A stretch of DNA of 64,000 nt from Epiperipatus broadwayi (Eukaryota; Onychophora; Udeonychophora; Euonychophora; Peripatidae): positions 3,067,001 through 3,131,000 of the forward strand of contig JAQFVV010006294.1 of the NCBI GenBank assembly GCA_028023455.1, given 5' to 3'. Under the pieces are notes generated by a model that was not told the origin of the DNA, ran no database searches, and was given only the letters and a program-made list of their open reading frames with translations. Every line of letters starts with the position of its first letter. The first letter of the stretch is position 1. Made by a program: the position numbers and the translations under genes. This document shows positions 1-13,216 of the stretch, one piece after another.

Positions 1-2029
1 ATATCATTATTATTATATCCTCCATAAGGTGTTAAAAGTGGTAAAAACCAGTACCTACCTTGTGTTAGAGTGATGTAGTGAAAATTACACTACAGAAATA
101 TTATTTATTAAATGGATAATCTCTAGTCTAATGAATGGCTAATAAAAATTATTAATACAGATATAAATATTTAATTGTACAGAATGAATAATTAAAATTA
201 CATTGTATATTATAAAGTGTTTCTGGAAATAGTAAAACAACTAGAGATGACTTAGCAACAATGATGAAATAAATGGTAAGCATATCTCATACTAGGTTGG
301 AAAACTGCTATATGAAGGACTAAGTTACTACAAATATATGTGGTAGGAAGATTTTTTGTGTGCCTTATTTTGATTATTTTGGTTTATTCTTAAAACTGTT
401 TGAGTATCTTCTACTGTTATTATTGCAAAGAAAAATGCATCCTGTATATCTTGCTAAATGTTGTATTGCAGATTTCTGCAAAGTTTGCATTTGGGAATGA
501 TTTTATAATTGAACGAATGGTGATGTTTTTCTTCTTCTATGCATTGTATTTATCTAGGGTTTGGCATACATTGAAACAGAAAATGACTTGGGTCCTCTTT
601 CTCTATGGCATAGACTATATATAGTATTAATATTGTGATATCTTTTGTATTTTAAGAAATGTATTGTTGACAGAGACCTCATGTTTAATTTGATAAGAAA
701 ATTAAAGTATTGGGGTTGTTTGGTGAGATGTTTGTTTAACCCATATTTGGATATAATGTAATACAGATTTTCCAGTAGGTGCATTTCCCCTGTGAGAATG
801 TACTTTTAAGGCTTGTGAATTTAATAGGCTGTATCATTGTTGCTTGATGTTTTATATATAGGGATGGCTTGTCGATATTATGATGATTATTGTTTCAATG
901 TGAGGTAGAATTTTGTTTATGATTGGTAGGAGGTTAACTGTTTCTATATTCAAATATATGTGTAGAATGTAAATCTAATCCATTGATACTAGAATGTGCT
1001 TGTAATGTTCTAATTGAGAAGACACTTTTTCTCACTTATAGAAGTTTCTACATAGTCAGTAAATTCTTGGGGTGAATGATTTTGCGAAAATAATTATTGT
1101 AGTGCAATATATAATTTTTATGATAATTAGCCTATTGATAAGTCCCTTTTTGATATATAGAGAAATATATTTCTGATAATAATAATATTGTGTTTATCAA
1201 TTTATCCTGTATCCTTTTTTGCATCGTCATATAATTTAAGTGGAATGGAAATCCTAAGTATGTGATTTGTTTACCTTTAGATACTTCTGTTTTGGTTTTT
1301 GCCTGTATATATATAAAATAATCCCAATGCATAATGCTATACTGAAATAAATATACAAATATTAAGAATTAAATCACCCTACATGGTTAAGAAATTCATT
1401 ACCGCCCTCTGTGAACTGATATATAAATACATATATATACCTAACATATGATTTGTTAGGTTTATTCCATTAATTACATATACATTGGGATATTCTAATT
1501 TATTATTTAAAATTAATATTGTAATGTTATAGTAATGTTTTATGCATTGCATCTATAAGCTATATGAAATGTGTTATTCAGTACTTTAATATTTGCTATT
1601 TATTTTTAACAATTGAATATTTTTGCCACCTTGTCTTGTGAATCATTGGATCCCTTTCATTCAGATTATTTGTGTTTATATATTGATAAATAGTGTGTTG
1701 ATATTTTCCAAGAGTATTTAGATTTTCCAAACATATTTTATGGTTATTTAGGAACAAAGTATTTCTTTTAAAGTACAAGAGTAATATTTAAAACATTTAT
1801 TTATATCAGCATTCTAATCACTAATGTTATTCGCAAAAAGTGTTGTTTTCTTTGTAATTTACTGCATTTATGTAATATTTCAGTAGAATTTTTAATGATC
1901 CGATAGATAGTATTTTTAATATCAAATATATATATAAAATATTAAACTTATTAATTATAAATTAAGATTCTTCAGTAATAAAATTATTTTTAAATAGAAA
2001 TCAATTTCTCCTACTTCAGCTCATCTATT
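1..2029. other. A+T-rich stretch without a recognisable gene
   Basis: I see only short chance open frames (60-76 codons) rich in F, Y, I and K codons, with no motif, no good splice frame and no repeat that I could match elsewhere in the window. Probably intronic or intergenic. Confidence 0.6.
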
Positions 2030-2380
2030 TTGTGTGGTGAGCTGGAGTGATTAGTAGATGCTGGATAGTAGTGCTTAATGAATCCCTATTCACTTCTGTT
2101 TATCCTATACCCAAATTAGTTTTAACTTTATGGCTTTTATCAGTGAAAAGTTTTAGATCTGGATTTGATAGCTGCTTAGATGAAAGGTACTTTTAGATTA
2201 AAAAAAAATCAAGATGTACTAGATGCAGATTCAATATTTTTTTAACAGATTAAAGTCATAAGCTAGAATCTACATTGGTGATATGGATAGGTGTAGATAG
2301 AGATTTATTCAGCACTACCATCTGGAACTTATTTATTATTCAAGACTATATGCACTAGGTGATAGTACTGAAGTAGCAGG
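2030..2380 (+). mobile_element. Worn copy of inverted-repeat element family M1
   Basis: This stretch aligns by eye, in the same order, with the M1 copies at 45261-46012 and 59214-59623. The shared anchors include a GAATCCCTATTCACTTCTG block, then a TATGGCTTTTATCAGTG block and a TTTAGATCTG block; the other copies read AAATCCCTATCTAGT, GTGGCTTTTGTCAGT and TTAAATCTGA. Near the right end, GCACTAGGTGATAGTACTG corresponds to the right inverted repeat of the other copies. Many substitutions and an A-rich insertion make this the oldest-looking member. The outer ends are not clear. The element carries no coding capacity and is probably a non-autonomous DNA transposon. Confidence 0.5.
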
Positions 2381-3861
2381 AATTCTACTTAAAAATAATA
2401 CTAAACAGAAGTTGTGTGATGTTTTGTTGGTATTATGATTATTTTAATTAACATATTTTTCAAGCAAATAATATATGTATATATTTTTTAAGTTTGTATT
2501 TTTTATTTTACATTGTAATGAGATTAATAAATCATTTTGTTAATTAAAATGGAACATAAAATTTAATCTTCCTGTAATACAATGTTTTATTTGTAAACCA
2601 TAAAGTATATATAGTCAAACATCTATATAAAATTAAGCAAATAAATTAAATGATAAGGTTCATCTTCATTCCTCTCTGTTAATATTTTTTGGTATTCAGA
2701 TTGATGTTAAATCTTTTCGTATTTATATGAAATATTAGTTGTTGCATTTGAAGCAATATATTATCCACAAACAGAAAGTATTTAAAATATGGCATTTCCT
2801 TTAAGACACTTTGGTTTCATGTCATTTTTTATAGAAATAATTAGTTTGAAAATTTTGGAATAATTGTTGATTGATATCAAATGTAAAATAATTTATTTAT
2901 TTTGAAATGGCACTTATGCATGCTAATAGTATAAAGCATAGATTAAAATTTATAATATACATCTCAAAAATTGAGATGGCTAAATGAATTATGATAAGAA
3001 GTTGGAAAATTATCAATGCCATTAATTATGTTACTCTTTGTTTTTCATATTCTGATATTTAGTAATCTTAGTCTCCCTTTAAAGGTTTTATAATTCTCAC
3101 TGAGAGGTTTGTTTTTACTGTGAAATTTTCCAAATATTATTAATTTGAATTTCCAGTGATTTCTTTGTTACTGTGTAGATACATCAAATATTAACCATAT
3201 AATATATATCAGCTTAATTTGCAAAACCATTTAAAAATGTATTTGTAAACTGTTACATCGCAATGTATTATTCATGTGAATATATTAAGTATATTAATGA
3301 TGATTTATGTATTATTAGATTAGCTTGAAAAGGGGGGGGGGGTATTTTGGTTACTCTGAAGACAAAAAAAGGTAATAAAACTTATTAGGAAAAAGGCACT
3401 TATTAATGTGCATGACACTTTGTTTTTATGCACTGATCAATGAATGAATGTCCCTTTTTTTTAAAAAAAAAAATGACATTTTTGTATTAATAAGTTCATA
3501 AAATTGAAGATTTTGCATGAATTATTAATGCCCATTGCAAAACTTTTTAAATTTAATTATTTTATGAATTTCTTGAGAATCATTTTATTAAAGCAACACT
3601 TTTTTTAATTTTTTTTTTTTTTCAAAATATTATTTTAAGAATGAATTAATAGACGTTTGATTTTTTTTTTTTTAAATTATATATTATTTTAGCATGTAAT
3701 TTTTTTTTTTAATACTTGCTACTGTTTCCTAGTGATATTTATTTGTTTTTTATTCTTTTTCATCTCTTTTTTGATTTCACAAACTAATAAAATATTAACT
3801 AATATAAAAAGATTGAATCAAGTGATTGTTTTTTATTTATATTAAGATTATTTATTTGTAG
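2381..3861. other. A+T-rich stretch without a recognisable gene
   Basis: Homopolymer-rich DNA with A/T runs around 3455-3720 and an isolated run of eleven G at 3332-3342. No coding frame or dispersed repeat was recognised. If the candidate exon at 3862 is real, this is its upstream intron. Confidence 0.55.
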
Positions 3862-3909
3862 GCTCCTGATTTGGCAGTATCAGATCCTAGCTTTGATTCT
3901 GTGCCACAG
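3862..3909 (+). CDS. Candidate 48-nt internal exon, product unknown
   Basis: A T-rich tract ends in TTTATTTGTAG at 3861, and a strong donor CAG|GTTAGT lies at 3909/3910. The 48 nt between them are noticeably more G+C-rich than the flanks and read open in phase 0 for 16 codons (APDLAVSDPSFDSVPQ), so the exon would be symmetric and skippable without a frameshift. A second frame is also open, as expected for so short a segment. I do not recognise the peptide. It could be a microexon of a host gene running left to right, or a chance coincidence of splice signals. There is no transcript evidence here. Confidence 0.35.
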
Positions 3910-6900
3910 GTTAGTATCACTAAGAGAGGGGTTAAGGAATTATATTTCTCTGATGATAAAATCATATTATTTACTTTAGTATTTATGAATTTAACTTTTC
4001 ATTTCTACCACTTTTTTTTTCTTCTTCAAAAGTTTAATTCTAGCTAGAATTGAAATAGTTTATTTTTTAAAAATTGGATTTCACATTTTTTGTCATCTTT
4101 TCCAGTGTCTATTTGTATATATATAAATGCACACTTGTATATGAAATGAATAGAAAGTTTCAATTCCATTTCGTACAAACCATTTTTACATTCCCCTCCC
4201 TCACTTTTATATGATATATGCTGTGCTTATAAAATTTTCATGAATAGTTTTATTTATTATCTATAAGAAGTAGTTTATATAACTATTGTTTTTAATTGTG
4301 TTTCAAATTATTGAATAAATTATTGTAAATTGAAAATCAAATTTACAAAATTTATTAAGTAAATAATATAAATTAAGTAAATTATTGTTCAACAATTTGT
4401 AAAACACCAATCTTTGGAAGATAGTCTGCCACTCATTTACTGCACCAAATCACACAATTATTTCTATGGTCTACAATATGAATATGGCTCTTTATTAAAA
4501 GAATTGTACTAATTTTCTTTAAAGCTTTCAAAAGCTGAAAATAAATAAAAAATGAGTAAATGATTCATGCTTCAAATGTCAAAATTTACATAAAATGTAT
4601 AATAACAAAATAATTAGTTTGAAAATACTTGAATAGATGATATTTGCCTCTGACAATAAGTATTCAGTTATAGAATTTATAGTCTTTGAATAAATTATTC
4701 AACATATATGTATTTATATATATTGTTACAAAGACATGAAGAGAATAGTTGTAACTTGTGTGGGTGTACTGTATTTTATATTTTATTGTAATATTCCAAA
4801 TACATATAAATACATATTGATCAGAAATTCATTATCATAATCAGCCACTTACAAAATTAGCACAAATTATTTTGTGACAAGGAAAAAAAAAGAAAGAAAG
4901 AATGACTCAAAGAATAACACAAATGAATCTGTGAAACACATTTATAACTTGCTGGTGTTTTTATCTACTTATTTGATATCCTGTGATACCATTTTTTTAA
5001 TCTTTAGTACAACAGTCTTTTTTTTTATTTGAGTAATTTTAATGCATTATCTAGTCATAACTCTCCATTGGATTTTATTCTCAAGTGAGACTCCTATTGA
5101 AATCAATAGCATTGGATCTTTTTAGAGTGAGTTTGAAATATTCTTTGCAGTATAAATGGGTGCTGTCTTTATTTTATAAGAACTAGATTCAAGTCTGCAA
5201 CACAATACTTTTTAAAAAAAAAAGACTATTACTTTTCATCTGCTTTGTATGCTTAATCTAATGAAGATTTGCTTTCACAGTGTTATATTTCATACTATTA
5301 TATCCACTTATCTGGAGAAAATACTGATTGATCCTATGATCTTGCCATTATATTTTTAAAATATTATGAAATATTTTAAGAGAATTTTTTCCCTAGTGAT
5401 TTTGTATTATGTCAATATGTAGTTCATGTCTCACTTCCATAAAATAAATTTGGCAGCATAATATCTTTGGAGAGAATTAATTTAGTTGAAATATTACTAT
5501 GATGAAATTTCATATCTTTTTACTTGTTTAAGATAGTAGCAACACAATGGATATCTTAACTTCAAAGTTTGCATTTATAACTAAAATGCTAACAAGATAT
5601 TCAAATCAATCCTCATTATCAAGCTGATAGCCATGCAACCTAAAAGTTAATGAAAATTTCTCTTTCATGTTGGCTAATAAAACATCAAAGTTTTGGGGAT
5701 ATTAATTACTAAATCTACTTTTTTTGTATGTTGCATTCAAAATATTAAGAAACGATTATATATCACCCATTACATTGGTAAGAATAGTATAATATTCAGT
5801 TCAAATTTTAACTCCACTATCAAACTTGTATTATTATTTTGAAGCTTAAATTGTTCCAAATATTAGCAACATAAAAATAGAATACTGTACTTTTTAATTT
5901 TTCAATTCAAATGCTTCAGATTTTCATCATAAATAAATAATATACTTAGCAGCTATATAATATGAATAAACTTCCATGGACAAAGAACTTCTTTCAAATG
6001 TGACCAATCTATTCAATTAATAGAATTAAATATCTTTACTAAGGCAATAAAAAATATAATCACACTTTTGCACAGAACCTTTTTCGTCAAAGTTGTATGG
6101 CAACAAAAATTATATCAATAGTTTTTCTTGAGTCTCTTCGACTCCTATAATTATTTATCTTTGAGCAAGAAGTAACCTTTCACATAAAACTATTGAAAAT
6201 ATTTTTACTTTAGTGAATATAAATGATATATCACAATAATTATTGCTGTCTTTTATTTTTATAAAATGAAACAATAAAAAAATAAGATCAAATGGCAGAA
6301 CTTCATGTTCCATACCCTCATAATAAATTCTTATAAAATCATGATATTTTAAAAGTTTTTTCAATGATCCTATCATGATTTGCAGTGTATCTGTTTTTTA
6401 AGATTACAAACGACTGATTTAATATTATGCTAGATTTCTTCTCTTGAATTTAAATAATTCAAATTATATCATTAAATGCATTCATCTGAGTTTTTGTATC
6501 ATTATTCAAAAGATGATCAAAATCCTTCATATATTTAAAATATCATCATCATATATAAGAAGGCTACCATTGATTTAATAGGATTTTATCTTTTTCAGGT
6601 ACACATTATTTTATAATGCTTTACAAAAATATATGATTGTACAGCCAATCAAACATGTTATCTTTTCTTTTTTGTTCTACTAATTGTATCTTTAGAACAT
6701 TATATTACTTATTTCTATACTCATTTTATTATTCTGCTAAGCATTATCAAAGATGTAGAGAATGTAAGTGTACAGGCTTACTAATATCTGCAATACATTT
6801 CTTAAGAGCCTCAATAACATAATATTCTCAAAAATCCCACTTGATAGTTTTAGTATTTAACAGTTGTGGAAACTTATTGCTAATAATAGCAGTTGCTTCT

Positions 6901-8524
6901 AAAGAGTGAACACCAAATTATCTAACGATATGTTTGAGATAGAGTTTACTTTTTTTTTTTAATGCCTTATCATTTTAATCTTAAAGTTTAGTAACATGTG
7001 TTCTGTTCAACAATTTGCACCTATAAGTGTTAAATGATTTGGGATTTTACACTCTGACTCCAAACTATAATATGGTCCATAAAATATGGATGAATTCAAT
7101 TTTTTTTAGTTACTTTTGTTGTGCAAACAAAGTGCTCATGATGGTAAATACATGTTTTTATGCAAATATTCAATAACAATAGATTATTTTAACTTTGAAG
7201 AATCTGTACAATTACTTGCCATAATGTGATGTTATATTTTATTATTTCTAATAATATATGCATTAACTTATCCAAAAAGAAAAAATGACCCTTTATTGTT
7301 ATTGATGCAATAACACTATCCAATAAGAAACAAAACCTTTCATTCTTTGAACTTTTTTACTTTTAAATTACTAGTAAAATAGACAGTTTCATTAAGCAAA
7401 CATTTTAATAACATCAGCTTTACTTTGATACATTTAGAAATTCCAAGTATAGAAAATATCAAATTAAGACTCATAGCCAGTCCTATATCATGGTGACTTT
7501 TTTCATTTGGATTGCACTTTTCCCAAAAAAATCTTGACAATTTTTTAGTGCTGTTTTTATGTTTGTATTCACACAAAATATTATTACCCATTACTGAGGA
7601 TTAGTTATAGAAACAATTTTCCTGGAATGGCAACTTTTCTTGATTTTTGAAGATAGATTATTTTAGACTTACTACTTGTAAGTGGCATGATCATTTTATG
7701 AAATGCATGACCCCAAATTTGCTTATAAGCAACTCATTATTTATTATACTACTTTGCACAAAATCAGAACTAAGGACTGTCATTCTGCTAAATATTCTCA
7801 CATCACAATTTTTTTCAATGTCAAGAGTTCTACATATTCCTGTACTCATACATATTAGCACATAAAAAAAATAATAAAATATTAGAATCAGAATTTTAAT
7901 GCATATAACTAAGAATGAGAATGTAGTTTGTACATTTATAAAATTCTATTACTATTGTTAGTTCGCAAATGAATAATGACATGAGAAGACCATAATAATA
8001 AATACATCTAAAAAATTTATTTCTTTGAATTTTTCATAATGCTTTTTATATATGACAATTTCAACTGACTAGCAATCTTCTTTACAGTTGTAAAAGACAA
8101 TAATGTTATTTTTTGTTTTTTATTTACACATATACAATAAACTTTATGACTATCTGAAGTTTTGTGATATTGACATTATACTTGTAGTTATATTTTAGAC
8201 TATTACTATAATCTGGTTTGAAATAGTTTCAAGTTTTCAGAAAAATCCAAACTTTATTTATACTTTTCTAAATATATTTAGCAATTAATAAATAGATAAA
8301 ATATACAGCTGAATATATTTAAAAAAATATAAATAAAGTTTAAATTTTTCTAAAATTATTTAACATTTTCAACTAGGTGATGGAGATAGTCAATATACAA
8401 TTAATTACAAACGCAATAAATTTATTTTGATATTTTTATATATGCATGCACATATTTTTTATAAATTATATAACGTTTTGTTATTTTTAATAGTTAATAT
8501 ATATATTTTTAAATTTATTTAATT
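3910..8524. other. A+T-rich stretch without a recognisable gene
   Basis: About 4.6 kb of A+T-rich DNA with simple-sequence tracts. The short frames at 6155-6376, 6637-6822, 7340-7591 and 7647-7865 show no conserved motif and no composition change against their surroundings. I recognise no transposon ends. Confidence 0.55.
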
Positions 8525-11500
8525 ATCATCATCATCATTTTCTAACATTCCCTTGACCATCGCAGAATGAAGATCTCCCCAAGTTTAATCAAGTTATTCC
8601 TATCCCTAGCCTTTTTTCTTCACAATATGCCAAAAAAAAAAAAAAAAAACTCAATTATTTCATCCATCCATTTAACATATGGTCTCATTCTAGGTCTTTT
8701 ACAATCTCTTGGCATGTGGTTTAAAATATCCACTGATCATTTATTATTACCTCTTTTAACAATATGTTTAATTCAGCTCAATTTCAGTCTTTTAATTCTT
8801 TTAATGATATCAGCGCTATCTATTTGTTCTCTTACTCATATACTTTATTTTAGATTTTTTTCTTCTTATTCATCACAAACATCTCTCCATATTTAGATGA
8901 GTGAGTTTGAAGTTTCTGTACTACATTTCTGTTAACTATTAAGTCTCATCTTTAAGTAAGAACTGATACAACAATTAAAAATCTTCCTTTCAAACAGATA
9001 GGCATATTTCCTTTAAATATTAAGTTTCTAACAAAATCACTCCATCCAAGTTTAATTCTGATCAATTTCATCCCTTTTGATTCCATATGTATTTTAATAA
9101 TTTGACAAAACTATTTTTAATAGTCAATTTTTCTAATTTATGATTACCAATCTTCATTTTCCTGTTCTGAAAAAATCTATTGAAACATTAATCTTTTTAG
9201 CATTTATCTTTAGTTCAACATTTTGAATGTTGGCTAAATAAAGATTTATTTGCTTTAATTTGTTAACTGTAACTGAGCACACTTCTGGCTGGTGAAGCTA
9301 GAATCTTTCTATTTAACCCACAAAATATTTTTTGTAAAACTACTATAAAAAGTTATGATGATATGGAATCTCCTTATCATACATCATTCCCAGTGTTAAT
9401 TTTCTTAGTATTACTATATAATCTAGTCATTGCTGTTACATTATGATAAATATTCTTCAGAATATGACAATATCTTGGGTCTATATCTTGACGATCCAAT
9501 GCTTTAGTCAGTATAGAAATGCTTATAAAATCAAAACATAATCTACTAATCCAAAGCATAATGGTAACTCATATTTATTGAATCTTTCTATAACTTCTCT
9601 CAATACTTTGATATGATTTACTGTACTAAAATGTTTTTAAATCCAAAATTTGATGTTAGATAAATTATAATTACCTCGGTAAAGATTTTATATAGAATGA
9701 TAAAAAATAGATAGATCTGCAGTTTCTAATATCTTCAATATCATCTGTCTTAAATATCAATATTATTACTGCAATCTTCCAAGCATGTAGTACAGCTTTA
9801 CCATTTAGATGTTTGATATATAACTTTCTCAACAGTTTGTCCTATGCCTTTACCTGCTTCTTTTAATATATTGATTATAATTCAGTTATAACCTTTTTAT
9901 TTTTTTATATAGATTTAATTGCATATCTCACTTCTTCATTTAAATGTTGGGCAGTTTAGAAGAATGTAAGATCTGTAGAAAATCCTTTGTTTTCTTGTTC
10001 TTTATTTCAGTATAATTCTTTATAGAACTCTTCTATATATTTCATGATGTCAACTCTTTTTAGTAATAATTTCATTTTTCTTTTTAAATGCAGAAACAAT
10101 TGTTTTTCCAATACCACAATGTTGTTTTACACTTTTGAGACTTTTATGTTATTCTATAGCTTTCCTTATCAATCCACAATTATATTTTCTTATATGATTG
10201 TTAACTGTTTTTTGTATTATTTTACAAAACTCCAGATATTCAATTGTTTTTAATGAATCCTTTTCATATATTTTATATACCTTCTTCATATATTCCCTTG
10301 TCTCTGTAAAAAATTTACTAGTAAATTGCTAGTTTTTTTTTTTGTACTAGCTATCTTCTTTACAATAGGATATCGGTTACTTTCTTATAGATTTCATTCA
10401 AATCTTAAATATTTTCAAAATCTGTTCGTATTTTAAAATTATTTCCAAGTTCTAATTTAAATTTGTTGGAGTGTTTCTGAAGATTATCAAATTATCAGTT
10501 GATACCGACTTTCTTTTTGCATTAAAATGTATCTTATTTCTCACCAATGATCACTTTCTGTATTGAAATCTATTAAGAACTTTACAATCTTGATATATAT
10601 ATATTTTCTGTTAATTAAAATATTAAGAACATTTCAATCTTGAAATATATATTTCTGTTAATCACTATTAATCTATTGGATGCTTCCACATCTAATTCCT
10701 TTTAGTATTTGTCTAAAAAAAAAAAGAAATAATAGTATACAGTTGATGTTTTTTGTGAACTCCACAAGTCTATATTTTCTTACATTTTTATTGCTATAAC
10801 TAAATTTATCCACAGTAGTTTCATCTTTCAATCTTTTGCCAATTCTACTATTAAGATCAATTCTAGCTTTAAAGTCTTCCATAGTAATTTTAAAATGTTT
10901 GTTTTGTTTAATCAAAAGCATTTTTTATATCCATATAAAAATCCTTTACTTTTTCATCACAATGAGAAATTATTGGGGCACAAATCTGAATTATCTGCAT
11001 TTGATATCTTTTATTAAGTTGAATAACTAATCTTACCATTCTGTTTAATATACTGTCAATGTCCAATGTTGTTATTTCATAATTTTATTTATTATTATTC
11101 TCACTTCACTTGTACTTCCAATATTTGAGCCTTTATAATAAAGTACACACCCACTTTTAAATCAATTGTCTCTTCACCTTTTCTTCTAATTTTACAAAGT
11201 CCAACAATATTCTATTTAATATTCGACACTTTTCCAATTTATGCAATTTTCCTTCATTTGAAAATGGACTATGTTTGTAGGTACCTAAATAAAAATTCAT
11301 CATTGAATTGCAATCAGAGTTCACAGTCAAAAAATTCTTAGCGTCCTCTGCCTTATGCCATCAACTTTTACCTTAGTTAGTGATTTTATATTTTCCTGGG
11401 AATAAAGGTCATGGTTTAATTTTATCTGACATAATTGTAAATATTTATAAGTAAAAAGAAAACATTACTTACCTACACATTCATCCTGCCTTCAAGAAAA

Positions 11501-11700
11501 TTCACCTGATAATTCAGTTAGAACTGTCAGGCAACTGAGAAAAAAGACCACAGTATTTTTTAATTTTAAACATAGAGATAAAAAGCATGTAAACTCACTG
11601 CATTAGAAAGTGGATGTTGATAGGCAGCCCATCCATGTTTATTTTTACTACATGAATAATTACAGAGTAATAATAGCTTCAACGACAGGAATGTATGCAG
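8525..11700 (-). mobile_element. RTE-like LINE, copy A, decayed, near full length
   Basis: On the minus strand this runs parallel to copy B (16105-19320) over its whole length, so it is an approximately 3.2-kb element, the usual size of RTE elements. The 3' end is an ATC run (8525-8538), that is, a TGA/ATG-repeat tail on the element strand. Recognisable blocks, 5' to 3' on the element: a leader with the shared CCTGGGAATAA block near 11395-11405; an apurinic-endonuclease block reading EDFKARID near 10850-10880, where copy B has GDFNARID; and a reverse-transcriptase block near 9400-9560 reading ALDRQDIDPRYCHILKNIY, against ALDQQDIDPGYCHILKNIY in copy B. Stops and frameshifts occur throughout, so it cannot move itself. 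RTE elements copy by target-primed reverse transcription. Confidence 0.8.
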
Positions 11701-11705
11701 TAGGC

Positions 11706-12045
11706 ATTAGAAATAATATATATACATATGTTATATGTGTTTACAAATACTGTATTATAATTTTATTATTAATTTTTTGATTTATGATGCACAACTCATA
11801 ATTTGTTAATTACCATTGTATATAAAACTTACATACAATAGCAAATAACTAATTATGTGTTTTGCATTACAAATCAACATTAATAATAAATTGATAATAA
11901 AATAACATATTAATACAATTTATATAAACACATATATATGTAAATTATGAGTTTCGCATTACAAATCAATGAATAAAATAAATAATAAAGTGATAATAAA
12001 ATAACATATTAACACAATTTATATAAACATATATAAGTATTTATA
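11706..12045. repeat. Inverted plus tandem repeat of a ~95-bp unit
   Basis: Two direct copies (about 11850-11940 and 11945-12040) share the blocks GCATTACAAATCAA, GATAATAAAATAACATATTA and CAATTTATATAAACA. A third copy, about 11706-11812, is inverted, as shown by ATGATGCACAACTCATAAT against ATTATGAGTTTCGCATTAC. The layout resembles a small foldback or MITE whose right arm was duplicated. It lies immediately beside the 5' end of RTE copy A. No target duplication could be defined because the flanks are A+T-rich. Confidence 0.6.
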
Positions 12046-13216
12046 TAATAAGACATATTTGTTTAAATATGCATATTACATTTAAAAAATAGTACATTTA
12101 AATAATACATTATATATATGATAAAAGATGTATGCATATATGTGTATATATATAAATATCAAAATAAGTTGATTGTATGTGTAAATAAGAAATAATGTAA
12201 TGCATATACAGCTCTGAGAAAGACTTACATATATATAAGCAATCAAAAGAACTGTGGAAAGTGCAAATAAGAAGACAATTTTTTCAAGAGATTTATTTAA
12301 TAGTAATAATGCAAAAAGAATGAAAGATTAGTGAATATCTTGGAACAACGACTATAATGATTTGGTTCTTCTTTACCATTCTTGTAACTAAAGATTGTAA
12401 AGAAAAAAAAAGTGCATAGAAAGAAGTCCAAAATAGTATCGAATCTTTGATAATGAACATTATATTATTTATACAATATTTATTGTTAATCTTCATCGGA
12501 TGGGTCAGTCCATTATTTAGCTGTTGTGAAGTCAGTTGGTAGGTTAAATTTAGAACCTGATTATCCACATATATAAATATTTTTATAACTGATTAATGAC
12601 AAAGTACTTATATGAAATTGATTTTTTTTAAAAAAAAAACAATAATATATTTAACTGTATAAAGTTTAAGGCCCAATTTTTAAATAAGCAAATTAAAAAA
12701 AAAACATATTTGCTTTTTAATGTTATTATTTTGAGAATATTTTTATTATTTTCCTAATAAACATAATATGAAATCTATAAAATTGAACATATTTTATTAA
12801 AATGTCACTACTTTTATTATTTTTTAATAAATTGTCAAGAATGCAAATTTCTTATGCTGTAATAAATATAATTGATTGTAAAAGTTGTTAATTATATCAT
12901 TCTTTTCTTTTAAAGATTATCCATTTCCAGGTCCACAGTCTAATGCAAAGTTTCCATCCAAACAACTATTTACATAGGAAAAATATAATATAAAATGAAA
13001 ATTATAAATGTAAAAATACATATAACATTAATTGCTGTACATTTTATGCAGTTTAATGTAGTTAAAATAATAATAAAAAAAAAACATTGTAAAAGTATAA
13101 AGTAAAAATGTATTCAAACTTACTCTAATAAAAATTCATGGATTACTGATTTTGCTATATTTTATTGAGAATTTCCATTTTTTTGCTTGGAAATTATTTT
13201 TGGTAATTATAACATA
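12046..13216. other. A+T-rich stretch without a recognisable gene
   Basis: No coding frame was recognised. The 91-codon minus frame at 12293-12568 has no motif or splice context that I trust. There are several A/T homopolymer runs. Confidence 0.5.
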
